DNA of 40,167 bases, taken from assembly GCA_948435735.1 (NCBI GenBank), contig CAOJGX010000011.1:1-40167 (forward strand). The letters are read 5' to 3'. Within the stretch, counting starts at the first letter, position 1. The number at the start of each line of letters is the position of its first letter. The stretch comes from an uncultured Clostridium sp. GTDB taxonomy: Bacteria; Bacillota; Clostridia; TANB77; CAG-508. Positions 15,574 through 24,200 of this stretch are shown in pieces. The translations under genes were made by a program, and so were the position numbers. Below the pieces are notes generated by a model. The model ran no database searches and was not told the origin of the DNA. It saw only the letters and a list, made by a program, of their open reading frames with translations.

Positions 15574-17772
15574 GTGAAAAAGATATATTATGCAAAGTCA
15601 GATACACGAGAATCAATAAAAGAACATACAGATAAGTTATTAGAAAATTTAGAGCGATTAAAAAGTTGTTACCAAGATGAAATATTAGAAGCGAAAAATA
15701 TAGAGAAAGAAAGATTCTTTTATTTGCTAGAAATTGTTTGCCAATATCATGATGTTGGCAAAGTGTTTACTGCATTTCAAAATGAGATAAGGAAAAAGAT
15801 AGGGGAAAAACAAATTGAAACTGAATTTCAATATGATATAAAACATGAACAATTGTCGCCAATGTTTGTTCCAGTGGAGCGTTTAGGTTTATCGCCTGAG
15901 GAGCGAAAATTGGTTTATCAAGCAATTTATTATCATCATGAGAGAGAAAATAAAGAAGTTGATAATATGTTGGTTGCTGAAATTATAGAAAAAGATATAC
16001 AACCACAATTAGAATCGATTCGAGAAGAAGTGAAGTTTGAAATTAATGAGGAACTTTCACCAATTTATATTCGTTATATTCGAAGAAGAATTTGTCAAGA
16101 AGATGAATTGTATTATGAATATTGCTTGTTAAAAGGATTATTACATAGATTGGATCATAGTAGTTCTGGACAAATGGAAGTAGAGGAAATGACAGTGGAT
16201 AACATAGCGGATTTTACCAGAAATGCTATGACGAAAAAAGGGTATGAATTAAACAAATTACAGAAGTTTGCTCAAGAAAACCAAGATAGAAATCTTTTAG
16301 TAATTGGTTCAACTGGTATGGGAAAAACAGAAGCAGCGCTTTTGTGGAGCAACTATGCGAAAACATTTTTTACATTGCCAATACGAATTAGTATTAATAG
16401 CATTTTTGATAGAATAACAGAAGATATTAATTATAAGCATGTTGGGTTGTTGCATTCGACTGCGTTGGAATATTTAGAAGATAAACAAGAACTTCAAAAT
16501 GAACAATGGATTTATGAGCAGACGAAAAATTTATGTCCCAAAATAACAATGTGTACAATTGACCAGATTTTTCCGTTTGTTTTTAAATATAAAGGATACG
16601 AAAAGATGTATGCAACTTTGGCGTATTCGAAAATAATTATTGATGAGATTCAGGCCTATTCTCCAGAAATTGTAGCAGTCATTTTAAAGGGGATGCAGAT
16701 GATTCATAACATTGGAGGAAAATTTATGATTATGACAGCTACGTTGCCTAGAATTTATAAAGAAGAATTGGAGAAACAGGGAATTACGTTTGAATATCAA
16801 GAATTTATGAAACCAGTAAAAAGACACAGAATTAAGCTACAAGATAAAGAAATCATTGAGGATTTAGAAAATATTAAGCAAAAATCGAAGAATGCAAAAA
16901 CGTTAATAATTGTAAATACAGTTAAAAAAGCGATTGAAGTATATGAAAAATTGCGAGCGATAGAATGTGAAAATGTGCATTTGTTACATTCAAGATTTAT
17001 TATGAAAGACAGAAATGAGAAAGAAAACGAAATTAGAAATTTTTCTGAAAATAGAACAGAAAATGGAATTTGGATAACAACACAAATTGTGGAGGCTTCA
17101 CTTGATATTGATTTTGATTATTTATATACTGAAATGTCAACTTTGGATAGTTTGTTTCAAAGGTTAGGAAGATGTTTTAGAAACAGAGAATATAAGTGTG
17201 ATGAAGCCAATGTATTTATTTTTACGAAAAATAATAGTGGAGTTGGAAAGAACAATGTTTATCATGAGAAGATTCATGAAAATAGTATTGAGTTATTAAA
17301 AAAATATGATGGTCAGATTTTAGAAGAAGAAACTAAAATTGAATTAGTAGATCAATTATATTCAAGAGAAATGCTAAATGGAACAGCGTTTTTAAGAGAT
17401 TTTGAAGCAGGAATGAATGTGTTGGATAATATAATTGATTACGATGTTAACAAATCAGAAGCCCAAAAACTATTGAGAAATATTGAAAATGTAACGGTTA
17501 TTCCGAAGAGTGTTTATGAGGAAAATATAGAATTATTTGAACAATATGAAACTTGTGAAAACTTCAAAGAGAAGAGTAAAATAAAAAGAAAGATGATGAA
17601 ATTAACAACCAATATAAGTTTGTTTCAAAGAAGGAAATTAGCAGGTGTTATTACGAAGATTCCTGGTCTGAAGTCTGAAGAAATATTACTGATTGATATG
17701 AAATATGATAAATCAAAAGGTTTGATGTTGGAGGAAACGGAAGAGGAAGATTGGGATAAAAGGAGTTTATAA
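15574..17772 (+). CDS. cas3: CRISPR helicase-nuclease Cas3
   Basis: A protein of about 732 residues with an N-terminal HD nuclease and an SF2 helicase in one chain. HD motifs are EHTDKL, YHDVGK (His60/Asp61), KHEQLSP and YYHHER. Helicase motifs are Walker A GSTGMGKTEA (about 245-253), IIDEIQAYSPE (about 355), MTATLP (about 388), TTQIVEASLDIDFD and QRLGRCFRNRE (about 529). All catalytic motifs look intact, so target degradation could still occur if Cascade forms. GTG 15574 is preferred over TTG 15571 for its spacing from AAAGGAG. It is preceded by cas5 with 12 bases between and followed by the cas4/cas1 chimera three bases after its stop. Confidence 0.94.
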   Translation: MKKIYYAKSDTRESIKEHTDKLLENLERLKSCYQDEILEAKNIEKERFFYLLEIVCQYHDVGKVFTAFQNEIRKKIGEKQIETEFQYDIKHEQLSPMFVPVERLGLSPEERKLVYQAIYYHHERENKEVDNMLVAEIIEKDIQPQLESIREEVKFEINEELSPIYIRYIRRRICQEDELYYEYCLLKGLLHRLDHSSSGQMEVEEMTVDNIADFTRNAMTKKGYELNKLQKFAQENQDRNLLVIGSTGMGKTEAALLWSNYAKTFFTLPIRISINSIFDRITEDINYKHVGLLHSTALEYLEDKQELQNEQWIYEQTKNLCPKITMCTIDQIFPFVFKYKGYEKMYATLAYSKIIIDEIQAYSPEIVAVILKGMQMIHNIGGKFMIMTATLPRIYKEELEKQGITFEYQEFMKPVKRHRIKLQDKEIIEDLENIKQKSKNAKTLIIVNTVKKAIEVYEKLRAIECENVHLLHSRFIMKDRNEKENEIRNFSENRTENGIWITTQIVEASLDIDFDYLYTEMSTLDSLFQRLGRCFRNREYKCDEANVFIFTKNNSGVGKNNVYHEKIHENSIELLKKYDGQILEEETKIELVDQLYSREMLNGTAFLRDFEAGMNVLDNIIDYDVNKSEAQKLLRNIENVTVIPKSVYEENIELFEQYETCENFKEKSKIKRKMMKLTTNISLFQRRKLAGVITKIPGLKSEEILLIDMKYDKSKGLMLEETEEEDWDKRSL

Positions 17773-17775
17773 GAA

Positions 17776-18828
17776 ATGAATATTACGGGAATGATGGTTT
17801 ATTATTATTTTATTTGTCAAAGGAAATTATGGTATTTTTTAAATGAAATTAATATGGAACAAAATAGTGAACTGGTATCCATTGGCAAAATTATTGATGA
17901 AACAACGTATTCTCGTGAGAAAAAGGGGATTCCGGTTGAAAGAGTGGATGATATTTATGTTATGACGGAATTTGATTTTAATACGAGTTTGCTGAATTTT
18001 TTATCACAATATGGAATTCGTGTTCATTACTTTAATTATTATGGTTTTTATACAGGAACTTATTATCCAAAGGAGCAATTGGTTTCTGGAAAATTGTTGG
18101 TTAGACAAGTAGAACATTATACCAATATGAGAAAAAGAGTCGAAATAGCAAAGGCATTGATTGATGTGGCTTCTTATAATATACATAGAAATTTGAATTA
18201 TTATAAAAGTCGTGGAAAGAATGTGCAAGAATACATGCTACAAATTGAAGCACTTAGGAAAGAAATTGCTAAATGTAAAGATGTAGCTGAATTGATGGGA
18301 ATTGAAGGAAATATTCGAAAAGTATATTATGAAGCTTGGAACGATATTATTAATCAAGATATTCAGTTTGAAAAAAGAGTAAAAAATCCACCAGATAATG
18401 CGATTAATTCTTTGATTTCGTATGTGAATACATTAGTCTATACACGAGTTTTGAGTGAAATCTATAAAACGCAATTAAATCCTACAGTAAGTTACTTGCA
18501 TGAGCCTTCTGAAAGAAGATTTTCGCTGTATTTGGATATTGCTGAAATATTTAAGCCGATTATAGCGGATCGACTAATTTTTTCCATGTTAAATAAAAAA
18601 CAGATAACGGAAAAGGATTTTGAAGACAATTTGAACTTTTTGTATATAAAAGATAATGCTAGAAAAGAAATAACCAAACAATTTGATGCTAAATTGCAAA
18701 CGACAATTAAGCATAGAAGCTTGGAAAGAGATGTAAGTTATGAATATTTGATTCGATTAGAAATTTATAAGTTAATTAAGCATTTATTAGGAGAAAAGGA
18801 ATATGAAGGGTTTAAAATGTGGTGGTAA
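17776..18828 (+). CDS. cas1: Cas4(N-terminal)-Cas1 chimera, probable acquisition-defective product
   Basis: A 350-residue protein with a mixed origin. Residues 1-52 (ITGMMVYYYFICQRKLWYF and SIGKIIDETTYSREKKGI) are the start of a type I-B Cas4, including its first cluster cysteine in FICQRKLW. From about residue 53 (IPVERVDDIYVMTEFDFNTS) it is Cas1, with its catalytic region: GIEGNIRKVYYEAW, YLHEPSERRF and DIAEIFKPIIAD. Missing are the Cas4 nuclease core and its C-terminal cysteines, and about the first 25-30 residues of Cas1. An in-frame deletion within a cas4-cas1 pair explains this. Cas1 joins spacers into arrays with Cas2; without its N-terminal beta strands the dimer may not form. Full Cas4-Cas1 fusions exist in other subtypes but keep both domains. 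Confidence 0.85.
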   Translation: MNITGMMVYYYFICQRKLWYFLNEINMEQNSELVSIGKIIDETTYSREKKGIPVERVDDIYVMTEFDFNTSLLNFLSQYGIRVHYFNYYGFYTGTYYPKEQLVSGKLLVRQVEHYTNMRKRVEIAKALIDVASYNIHRNLNYYKSRGKNVQEYMLQIEALRKEIAKCKDVAELMGIEGNIRKVYYEAWNDIINQDIQFEKRVKNPPDNAINSLISYVNTLVYTRVLSEIYKTQLNPTVSYLHEPSERRFSLYLDIAEIFKPIIADRLIFSMLNKKQITEKDFEDNLNFLYIKDNARKEITKQFDAKLQTTIKHRSLERDVSYEYLIRLEIYKLIKHLLGEKEYEGFKMWW

Positions 18829-18831
18829 TCA

Positions 18832-19116
18832 ATGTATGTGATTTTGGTTTATGATATTAATTTGGAAGAAAAAGAAGGGCAAAAAGTATTGAGAAAGGTT
18901 TTTAAAACGTGTAAAAAGTATTTGACGCATATACAAAATTCAGTGTTTGAGGGGGAATTATTGGATTCTCAAATGTTGGCACTAAACAAGGAATTGGATG
19001 AATATGTGAGGCAGGATTTAGATTCGGTAATTCTTTTTAAAAGTAGAAGTCAGAAATGGTTGGATAAACAATTTATTGGAAAAGTGGAGGAGGATAAGAC
19101 ATCTAATTTTTTGTAG
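18832..19116 (+). CDS. cas2: CRISPR adaptation endonuclease-like Cas2
   Basis: A 94-residue protein of normal length. It opens MYVILVYDINLEEKEGQKVL with the strand-1 aspartate (YDI) and continues RKVFKTCKKYLTHIQNSVFE, the Cas2 signature. It bridges Cas1 dimers during spacer integration. It starts three bases after the stop of the cas4/cas1 chimera and without a clear ribosome site of its own, which suggests translational coupling. Confidence 0.9.
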   Translation: MYVILVYDINLEEKEGQKVLRKVFKTCKKYLTHIQNSVFEGELLDSQMLALNKELDEYVRQDLDSVILFKSRSQKWLDKQFIGKVEEDKTSNFL

Positions 19117-19301
19117 TTAATTTATCTGTCGATGTGCAATAATGTAAAAATAGGGGGAGAATGACAGATTGATAAAGGGCTTGATATTTCTGAATTTTTA
19201 GAATATGAACGAGGAAGGGTTACTTTTATTTTTTTGTTTCGTTTGTTATCGACAGATAGGTGGGGGGAATAGGTTGGAAAATGTGGGGGGGAAGAGGAGC
19301 T
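19117..19301 (+). promoter_or_regulatory. CRISPR leader
   Basis: Non-coding sequence between cas2 and the first repeat. A perfect 11-base inverted repeat, TATCTGTCGAT at 19123-19133 and ATCGACAGATA at 19248-19258, brackets most of it, and a further GACAGAT is at 19163-19169. The last 40 bases are G-rich. No open frame is supported. Confidence 0.6.
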
Positions 19302-19445
19302 GTTTTAATTTGAGTATAGTAGAATGTAAAGTGACAAATCTTCATATTTACGTTAATATAATTAAGGTTTTAATTTGAGTATAGTAGATTAAATTGTATA
19401 CTAAAGAATTATATCAGTTTTAATGTAAATATACTAGAATATATA
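19302..19445 (+). CRISPR. Collapsed CRISPR array, one clear unit and two decaying repeats
   Basis: Repeat 1 is 19302-19330 (29 bases, GTTTTAATTTGAGTATAG start, AATGTAAA end) and resembles the clostridial I-B type. Repeat 2 (19367-19395) matches it in the first 22 bases and differs in its last seven. Repeat 3 (19417-19445) matches at 24 of 29 positions. The spacers are 36 bases (19331-19366) and only 21 bases (19396-19416). Loss of the 3' repeat end and the short second spacer indicate decay at the far end of the array. Confidence 0.8.
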
Positions 19446-19520
19446 TAGCAAAATCAAAATTGAACAAAAATCAAATAGTTTGCTTAAAGCGAATTTATTG
19501 GTAAAATAATATAGGAAGAA

Positions 19521-19564
19521 AAAATACAAGAACTACTACCTAGATAGTAAAACTTGTATTTTTA
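19521..19564 (+). terminator. Terminator between the array and the ABC-F gene
   Basis: AAAATACAAG pairs with CTTGTATTTTT, with an inner TACTA/TAGTA stem, and ends in a T run. It probably ends array or cas transcription. An attenuator role for the ABC-F gene is less likely because a promoter lies directly after it. Confidence 0.65.
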
Positions 19565-19593
19565 TTGCTCCTAAAAAAAGAAAGTGATATAAT
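19565..19593 (+). promoter_or_regulatory. SigA-type promoter for the ABC-F gene
   Basis: TTGCTC and TATAAT are separated by 17 bases. AAAGGAGG and ATG 19615 follow within about 20 bases, so the 5' leader would be very short. Confidence 0.55.
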
Positions 19594-19614
19594 GATTTTA
19601 GTAAAGGAGGAAAC

Positions 19615-21102
19615 ATGTCTTTAATTAACGTTAATAATTTAAGCTTTAGCTATGAGGGAAGTTTCAACAAGGTATTTGAAAATGTTTCATTTTCTATTGA
19701 TACAGATTGGAAATTAGGCTTAATTGGCAGAAATGGCAAAGGGAAAACGACTTTTTTGAAGTTGTTATTAGGTCAATATGAATATCAAGGAAATATCTCC
19801 AAAAGTGTAGAATTTGACTATTTCCCTTTTGAAATTAAGGCAAAAGATACAGAAAAAATGGCACTAGAAATTGTCAATCAAATCACGCCCAATATTGAAG
19901 ATTGGGAAATGATAAAAGAACTGAATTTGCTTCATGCAGAGCCAGAAATTTTATATCGAAAATTCAATTTATTAAGTGGTGGTGAACAACTAAAAATCCT
20001 TTTAGTGAGTTTATTTTTAAAAGAAAACCACTTTTTACTCATCGATGAGCCAACCAATCATTTAGATATGGAAACAAGAAACCATTTAGCCGACTATTTG
20101 AAGCGAAAAAAGGGATTTATTTTAGTTTCTCACGACCGAAACTTTTTAGATCAAGTAGTCGACCATATTATTTCAATTAATAACACAAATATCCAAATTC
20201 AAAAAGGAAATTTTTCATCTTGGAACACAAATAAACAGGCACAAGATAATTTTGAAGCCATGCAAAATGAAACCTTAAAAAAAGATATGAATCGACTAGA
20301 AATTGCCTCAAAAAATACAGCAAACTGGTCAGACAAAATAGAAAAATCCAAATTCAATACGACCAATTCTGGCTCAAGCATTGACCGAGGATACGTTGGT
20401 CATCAGGCAGCTAAAATGATGAAAAAATCAAAAGTAATGGAAAAAAGGATTCAAAAAGCCATTGAGCAAAAATCCAATTTATTGAAAAATGTGGATAAAA
20501 ATGAAAGTTTAAAAATTGTTCCATTATCAACAAGACAAAATCCACTAGCAATTGCAAAAGATTTTCAAGTTAAATATGATAATAAAGCAATATTCAAGCC
20601 CCTATCATTTGAAATAAAAAGTGGTGACAGAATTGCAATTACAGGAAAAAATGGAATCGGTAAATCAAGTATTTTGAAATGTATATTGGGAAATGAAATA
20701 GAATATAGTGGAGATTTTAAATTGGCAAAGGACTTAAAAATATCTTATGTATCGCAAAGTACAGAGCAGTTGAAGGGAAATTTAAAGGAATTTGCAAGGC
20801 AAAATAAAGTGGATGAAAGCATTTTTAAAGCAATGCTCGCTAAAATGGGAGTTACGAATCTGGAGTTTGAGAAAGATATTCAAGAAATGAGCGAAGGCCA
20901 GAAGAAAAAGGTTTTAATTGCGAAAAGTATTTCAGAATCAGCAAATTTATATATTTGGGATGAACCACTAAATTATATTGATATTTTAACAAGAATGCAA
21001 ATTGAAGAAATGATTTTGAAATATCAACCAACCCTTATTTTTGTCGAGCATGATGAAAGTTTTATACAAAATGTAGCTACAAAAGTGCTTAGATTAGAGT
21101 AA
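19615..21102 (+). CDS. Lsa-type ABC-F ribosomal protection protein
   Basis: A 495-residue protein with two ABC domains and no membrane segments, the ABC-F plan. Domain 1: Walker A GRNGKGKTTF, signature LSGGEQLKILL, Walker B LLIDEPTNHLD. Domain 2: Walker A GKNGIGKSSI, signature MSEGQKKKVLIAKS, Walker B LYIWDEPLNYID. A charged interdomain linker lies between (about 215-300). The N-terminus MSLINVNNLSFSYEGSFNKV and the length match the Lsa group, whose members bind the ribosomal E site and protect against lincosamides, streptogramin A and pleuromutilins. Whether this copy confers resistance cannot be told from sequence. It stands alone, with its own promoter, next to the CRISPR array; no mobile element was seen. 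Confidence 0.85.
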   Translation: MSLINVNNLSFSYEGSFNKVFENVSFSIDTDWKLGLIGRNGKGKTTFLKLLLGQYEYQGNISKSVEFDYFPFEIKAKDTEKMALEIVNQITPNIEDWEMIKELNLLHAEPEILYRKFNLLSGGEQLKILLVSLFLKENHFLLIDEPTNHLDMETRNHLADYLKRKKGFILVSHDRNFLDQVVDHIISINNTNIQIQKGNFSSWNTNKQAQDNFEAMQNETLKKDMNRLEIASKNTANWSDKIEKSKFNTTNSGSSIDRGYVGHQAAKMMKKSKVMEKRIQKAIEQKSNLLKNVDKNESLKIVPLSTRQNPLAIAKDFQVKYDNKAIFKPLSFEIKSGDRIAITGKNGIGKSSILKCILGNEIEYSGDFKLAKDLKISYVSQSTEQLKGNLKEFARQNKVDESIFKAMLAKMGVTNLEFEKDIQEMSEGQKKKVLIAKSISESANLYIWDEPLNYIDILTRMQIEEMILKYQPTLIFVEHDESFIQNVATKVLRLE

Positions 21103-21208
21103 AATTTAGTAAAAATTTTAACAGATTATAGGAAAATTTAATATGATGTAATAATGAGAGTATCCGAGTTTGGAGTAATAAAAATTTTTAAAGAATGTAT
21201 GGAAATAA

Positions 21209-21237
21209 TTTACATAACTTATTTTTTGTGATATAAT
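21209..21237 (+). promoter_or_regulatory. SigA-type promoter for the giant dockerin protein
   Basis: TTTACA and TATAAT are separated by 17 bases; a GGAGG ribosome site precedes ATG 21271. Confidence 0.6.
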
Positions 21238-21270
21238 GATAATAAGGTATAGTAGAAATGGAGGATTTTT

Positions 21271-24200
21271 ATGAAAAAGAGTATAAAAAATAAGAGAAGT
21301 AAAACTAGATTTTTGTTAAAAATAACAATTTGTTTTGCTTTATTATTCATGGTATTTTTATCAAAAGACACTTCGTATCTATCTTATGCAGCACAAACAG
21401 ATACGGAAGATGAATTTTGCTATTTGTCAGATATTCCTTATGTTGCAGACCAATCATCAACTGGTTGGAGAGAAATTTCGCTAGACAAAACACCTGACAA
21501 TACAGCAATTACTGTAAAAGTAGAAGGCTCAAATTATACGTTTGAAAAGGGAATTTTTGCACATGCAACTTCTACAGTAGTATATGATTTAACCAATTAT
21601 TCAAAATATGATTATTTTACAGCTTATATTGGTCTAAATGCAACCTCCACAAGAGGGGATGGTGTTGCTTTTGATATCTTTACATCACAAGATGGAATCA
21701 ATTGGCAATCACAATTAGCAGAAGGCCCAATTGATAAGCTGCCAGGTCAAAATGCAAGTTTTGTAAAAATTGACCTTAAAAATGCAAAATTTTTAAAATT
21801 ATATGCCGATGATAAAATGGCAAACGCAAGTGACCATTCTGTTTATGCAGATGCTAAACTAATCAAAGAAGGTTATGATGACAACGCTGGTATTAAAACA
21901 CTTGCCGAATATGATGAAATGTTAAAAAAATTTGATGGTCAAGAAATAACAGGAGATTATGAATTAACATTACTACAAAGAGAACTTGTTAACAAAGCAG
22001 GGCCATATGCTTTAAAGCGTTTTTCAGGAGAAAGTGAAGAAAACAGGCAAGCTCTTTCATGGTTAATGAACGATTTAGAAAATATCCGTCTTTATATCAT
22101 GGGTGGTACACCTGAGGGAGGAAGTTATTATAATTCACTAACTCAGCTTTCTCGACTTTACAATGAATATAGTAGTGATTTTTCAAACAACGAACGTTTA
22201 AATAATACTTGGTATCCAGATATGACATATGGATATTTATACAAAAAAATGGCAATGTCAATTGCTTTAACACATTCACAAAGAGTTGGCTTATGGATGC
22301 AATCAGGACCTGTAGAAAATCAATCAGATGCACTTAGACGTTATGCAATATTCAAATATATGCATAAAAATGGAAAACTGAGAGCAACTGACAAGTTAGA
22401 TATCACACCATGGTTTGAAGCTTTACAAGTAGAAGAAATGCGTTTTGTTATGAACAACAACATAGATGATGAAGAAATTTTATGGTTAAATGCCTATGTT
22501 CAAACTAAGCTAGATCAATACAAAACAACAAACTATTTAACACCTCATCCATATATGGCTTATATATGGCCAAATTATTCGAATCCAATTTACTATGCGG
22601 AAGAAAATAAAGATTATTTTAATGAACTATTCTCTGTAAATGGTGTAGGGTTATTTGATTTAAGTTATACGATACCAGGTGGTAAAAATAACCCAACTTA
22701 TAATATATCTGTAACAAGAGGTACTCCTGATTACAAACTATATAAAGTATGGATGAATTTCAGAAATAAATTTGGAACAGGTGCAGTTTGTGGTGGTATC
22801 TCAAAAAGTGGTTCTAATATTCGTGCAACGCATGGTATACCAGCAGCTGTAATTGGTCAACCAGGTCACGCAGCAATTATTTATTATACAAAAGATGCAC
22901 GGAGGCAAAGGCTATTGGAATTTGGATAATGACGTCAGTGGTTGGACCTTATCTGAAAAAGGTGAAAGAATGCTTCTAGGATGGGGAAATGCTAGTTATA
23001 GTAGAGGCTATTCTGTTGTATATATGGCACTTGCACAAGAAGTATTAAACGATTATGAAAATTTTGAAAAGTGTGAAAGAATGGTTTTACTTGCCAATAG
23101 TTATGCAGGAGATTTAGCAAAACAAGAAGAAATCTATCGAAAAGCATTAGAAATACAACCAATTAATATTGATGCTTGGTATGGTTTAATTAACGTATAC
23201 AATGCAAATGAGAACAAAACAGAAAATGAATATTTTGATTTAGCCAAAGAGATGGCAGAAAATTTAAAATATTTCCCATTACCAATGCAACATTTGACCA
23301 ATTTAATTAAACCACATTTAACAACCATCGAAAATCAATATCGTTTTACACTTTTGCAAACCAGAATCTTAACAGAAGGAAGTCAAACACCGAATAATAC
23401 AGCAGATAATTATTATGTGTATCAGCCAAGTCTTACTAGATTAGAAGCGAACTATTTATTAGGAAAATTAGATAAAACAATTGCAACGTTCTCGTTTGAT
23501 GGAGATGATGCAGGTAAAATCGTATTATCAAGCCGTTTTGATGGCAATGGAGTTCGTTGGGATTACAGTTTAGATGGAAAACAAACTTGGGCTGAAGTTT
23601 CTTTTACAGCAGAAGAGGAACACAAATTACAATTAACACCAGAACAAATTGCAAGTATCACATCAGAAAATGACATCTATGTTCATATTGTTGGTGTAAA
23701 TTATGATGAAGAAAACTTATATCAAATTGATATTCAAGAATCCACCGGATTACCAGCGACTTTATATGCCAATGATTTAGAAAATAAATTAATTGCAGCA
23801 GGGCCGGTTATGCAATGGAAATATAGAGAAGAAGATGAATGGACTTTTTATCGTGATGCAGAACCAGATTTAACAGGAAACAAAACCGTTATTGTTAGAA
23901 TGGGAGCAACAGGAGTATATCTAGCAAGCACAACAAGTTCAACATTTACTTTTACACAAGACAATTTACCAGAAGATAGGGTATATATTCCAATTTCGCA
24001 TTTGTCAATACATGGCGTTTCAACAGAAGCAACCAACAATCAAGGTGCTGCAGCATTTTCCATTGACGGAAATGCTAACACAAGGTACCATTCTGCTTGG
24101 GATGGAAGTGATACGCAACGTTATATCATCGTTAAATTAGATAAACCATTTTATTTATCAGCAGTTGAATATATTCCAGCTGCGGGTGGAAATGGTAAAA

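Noticed and set aside
17776-18828. A natural full-length Cas4-Cas1 fusion
   Set aside because: Only the first 52 residues of Cas4 are present and the start of Cas1 is missing, so it is a deletion product rather than a two-domain fusion.
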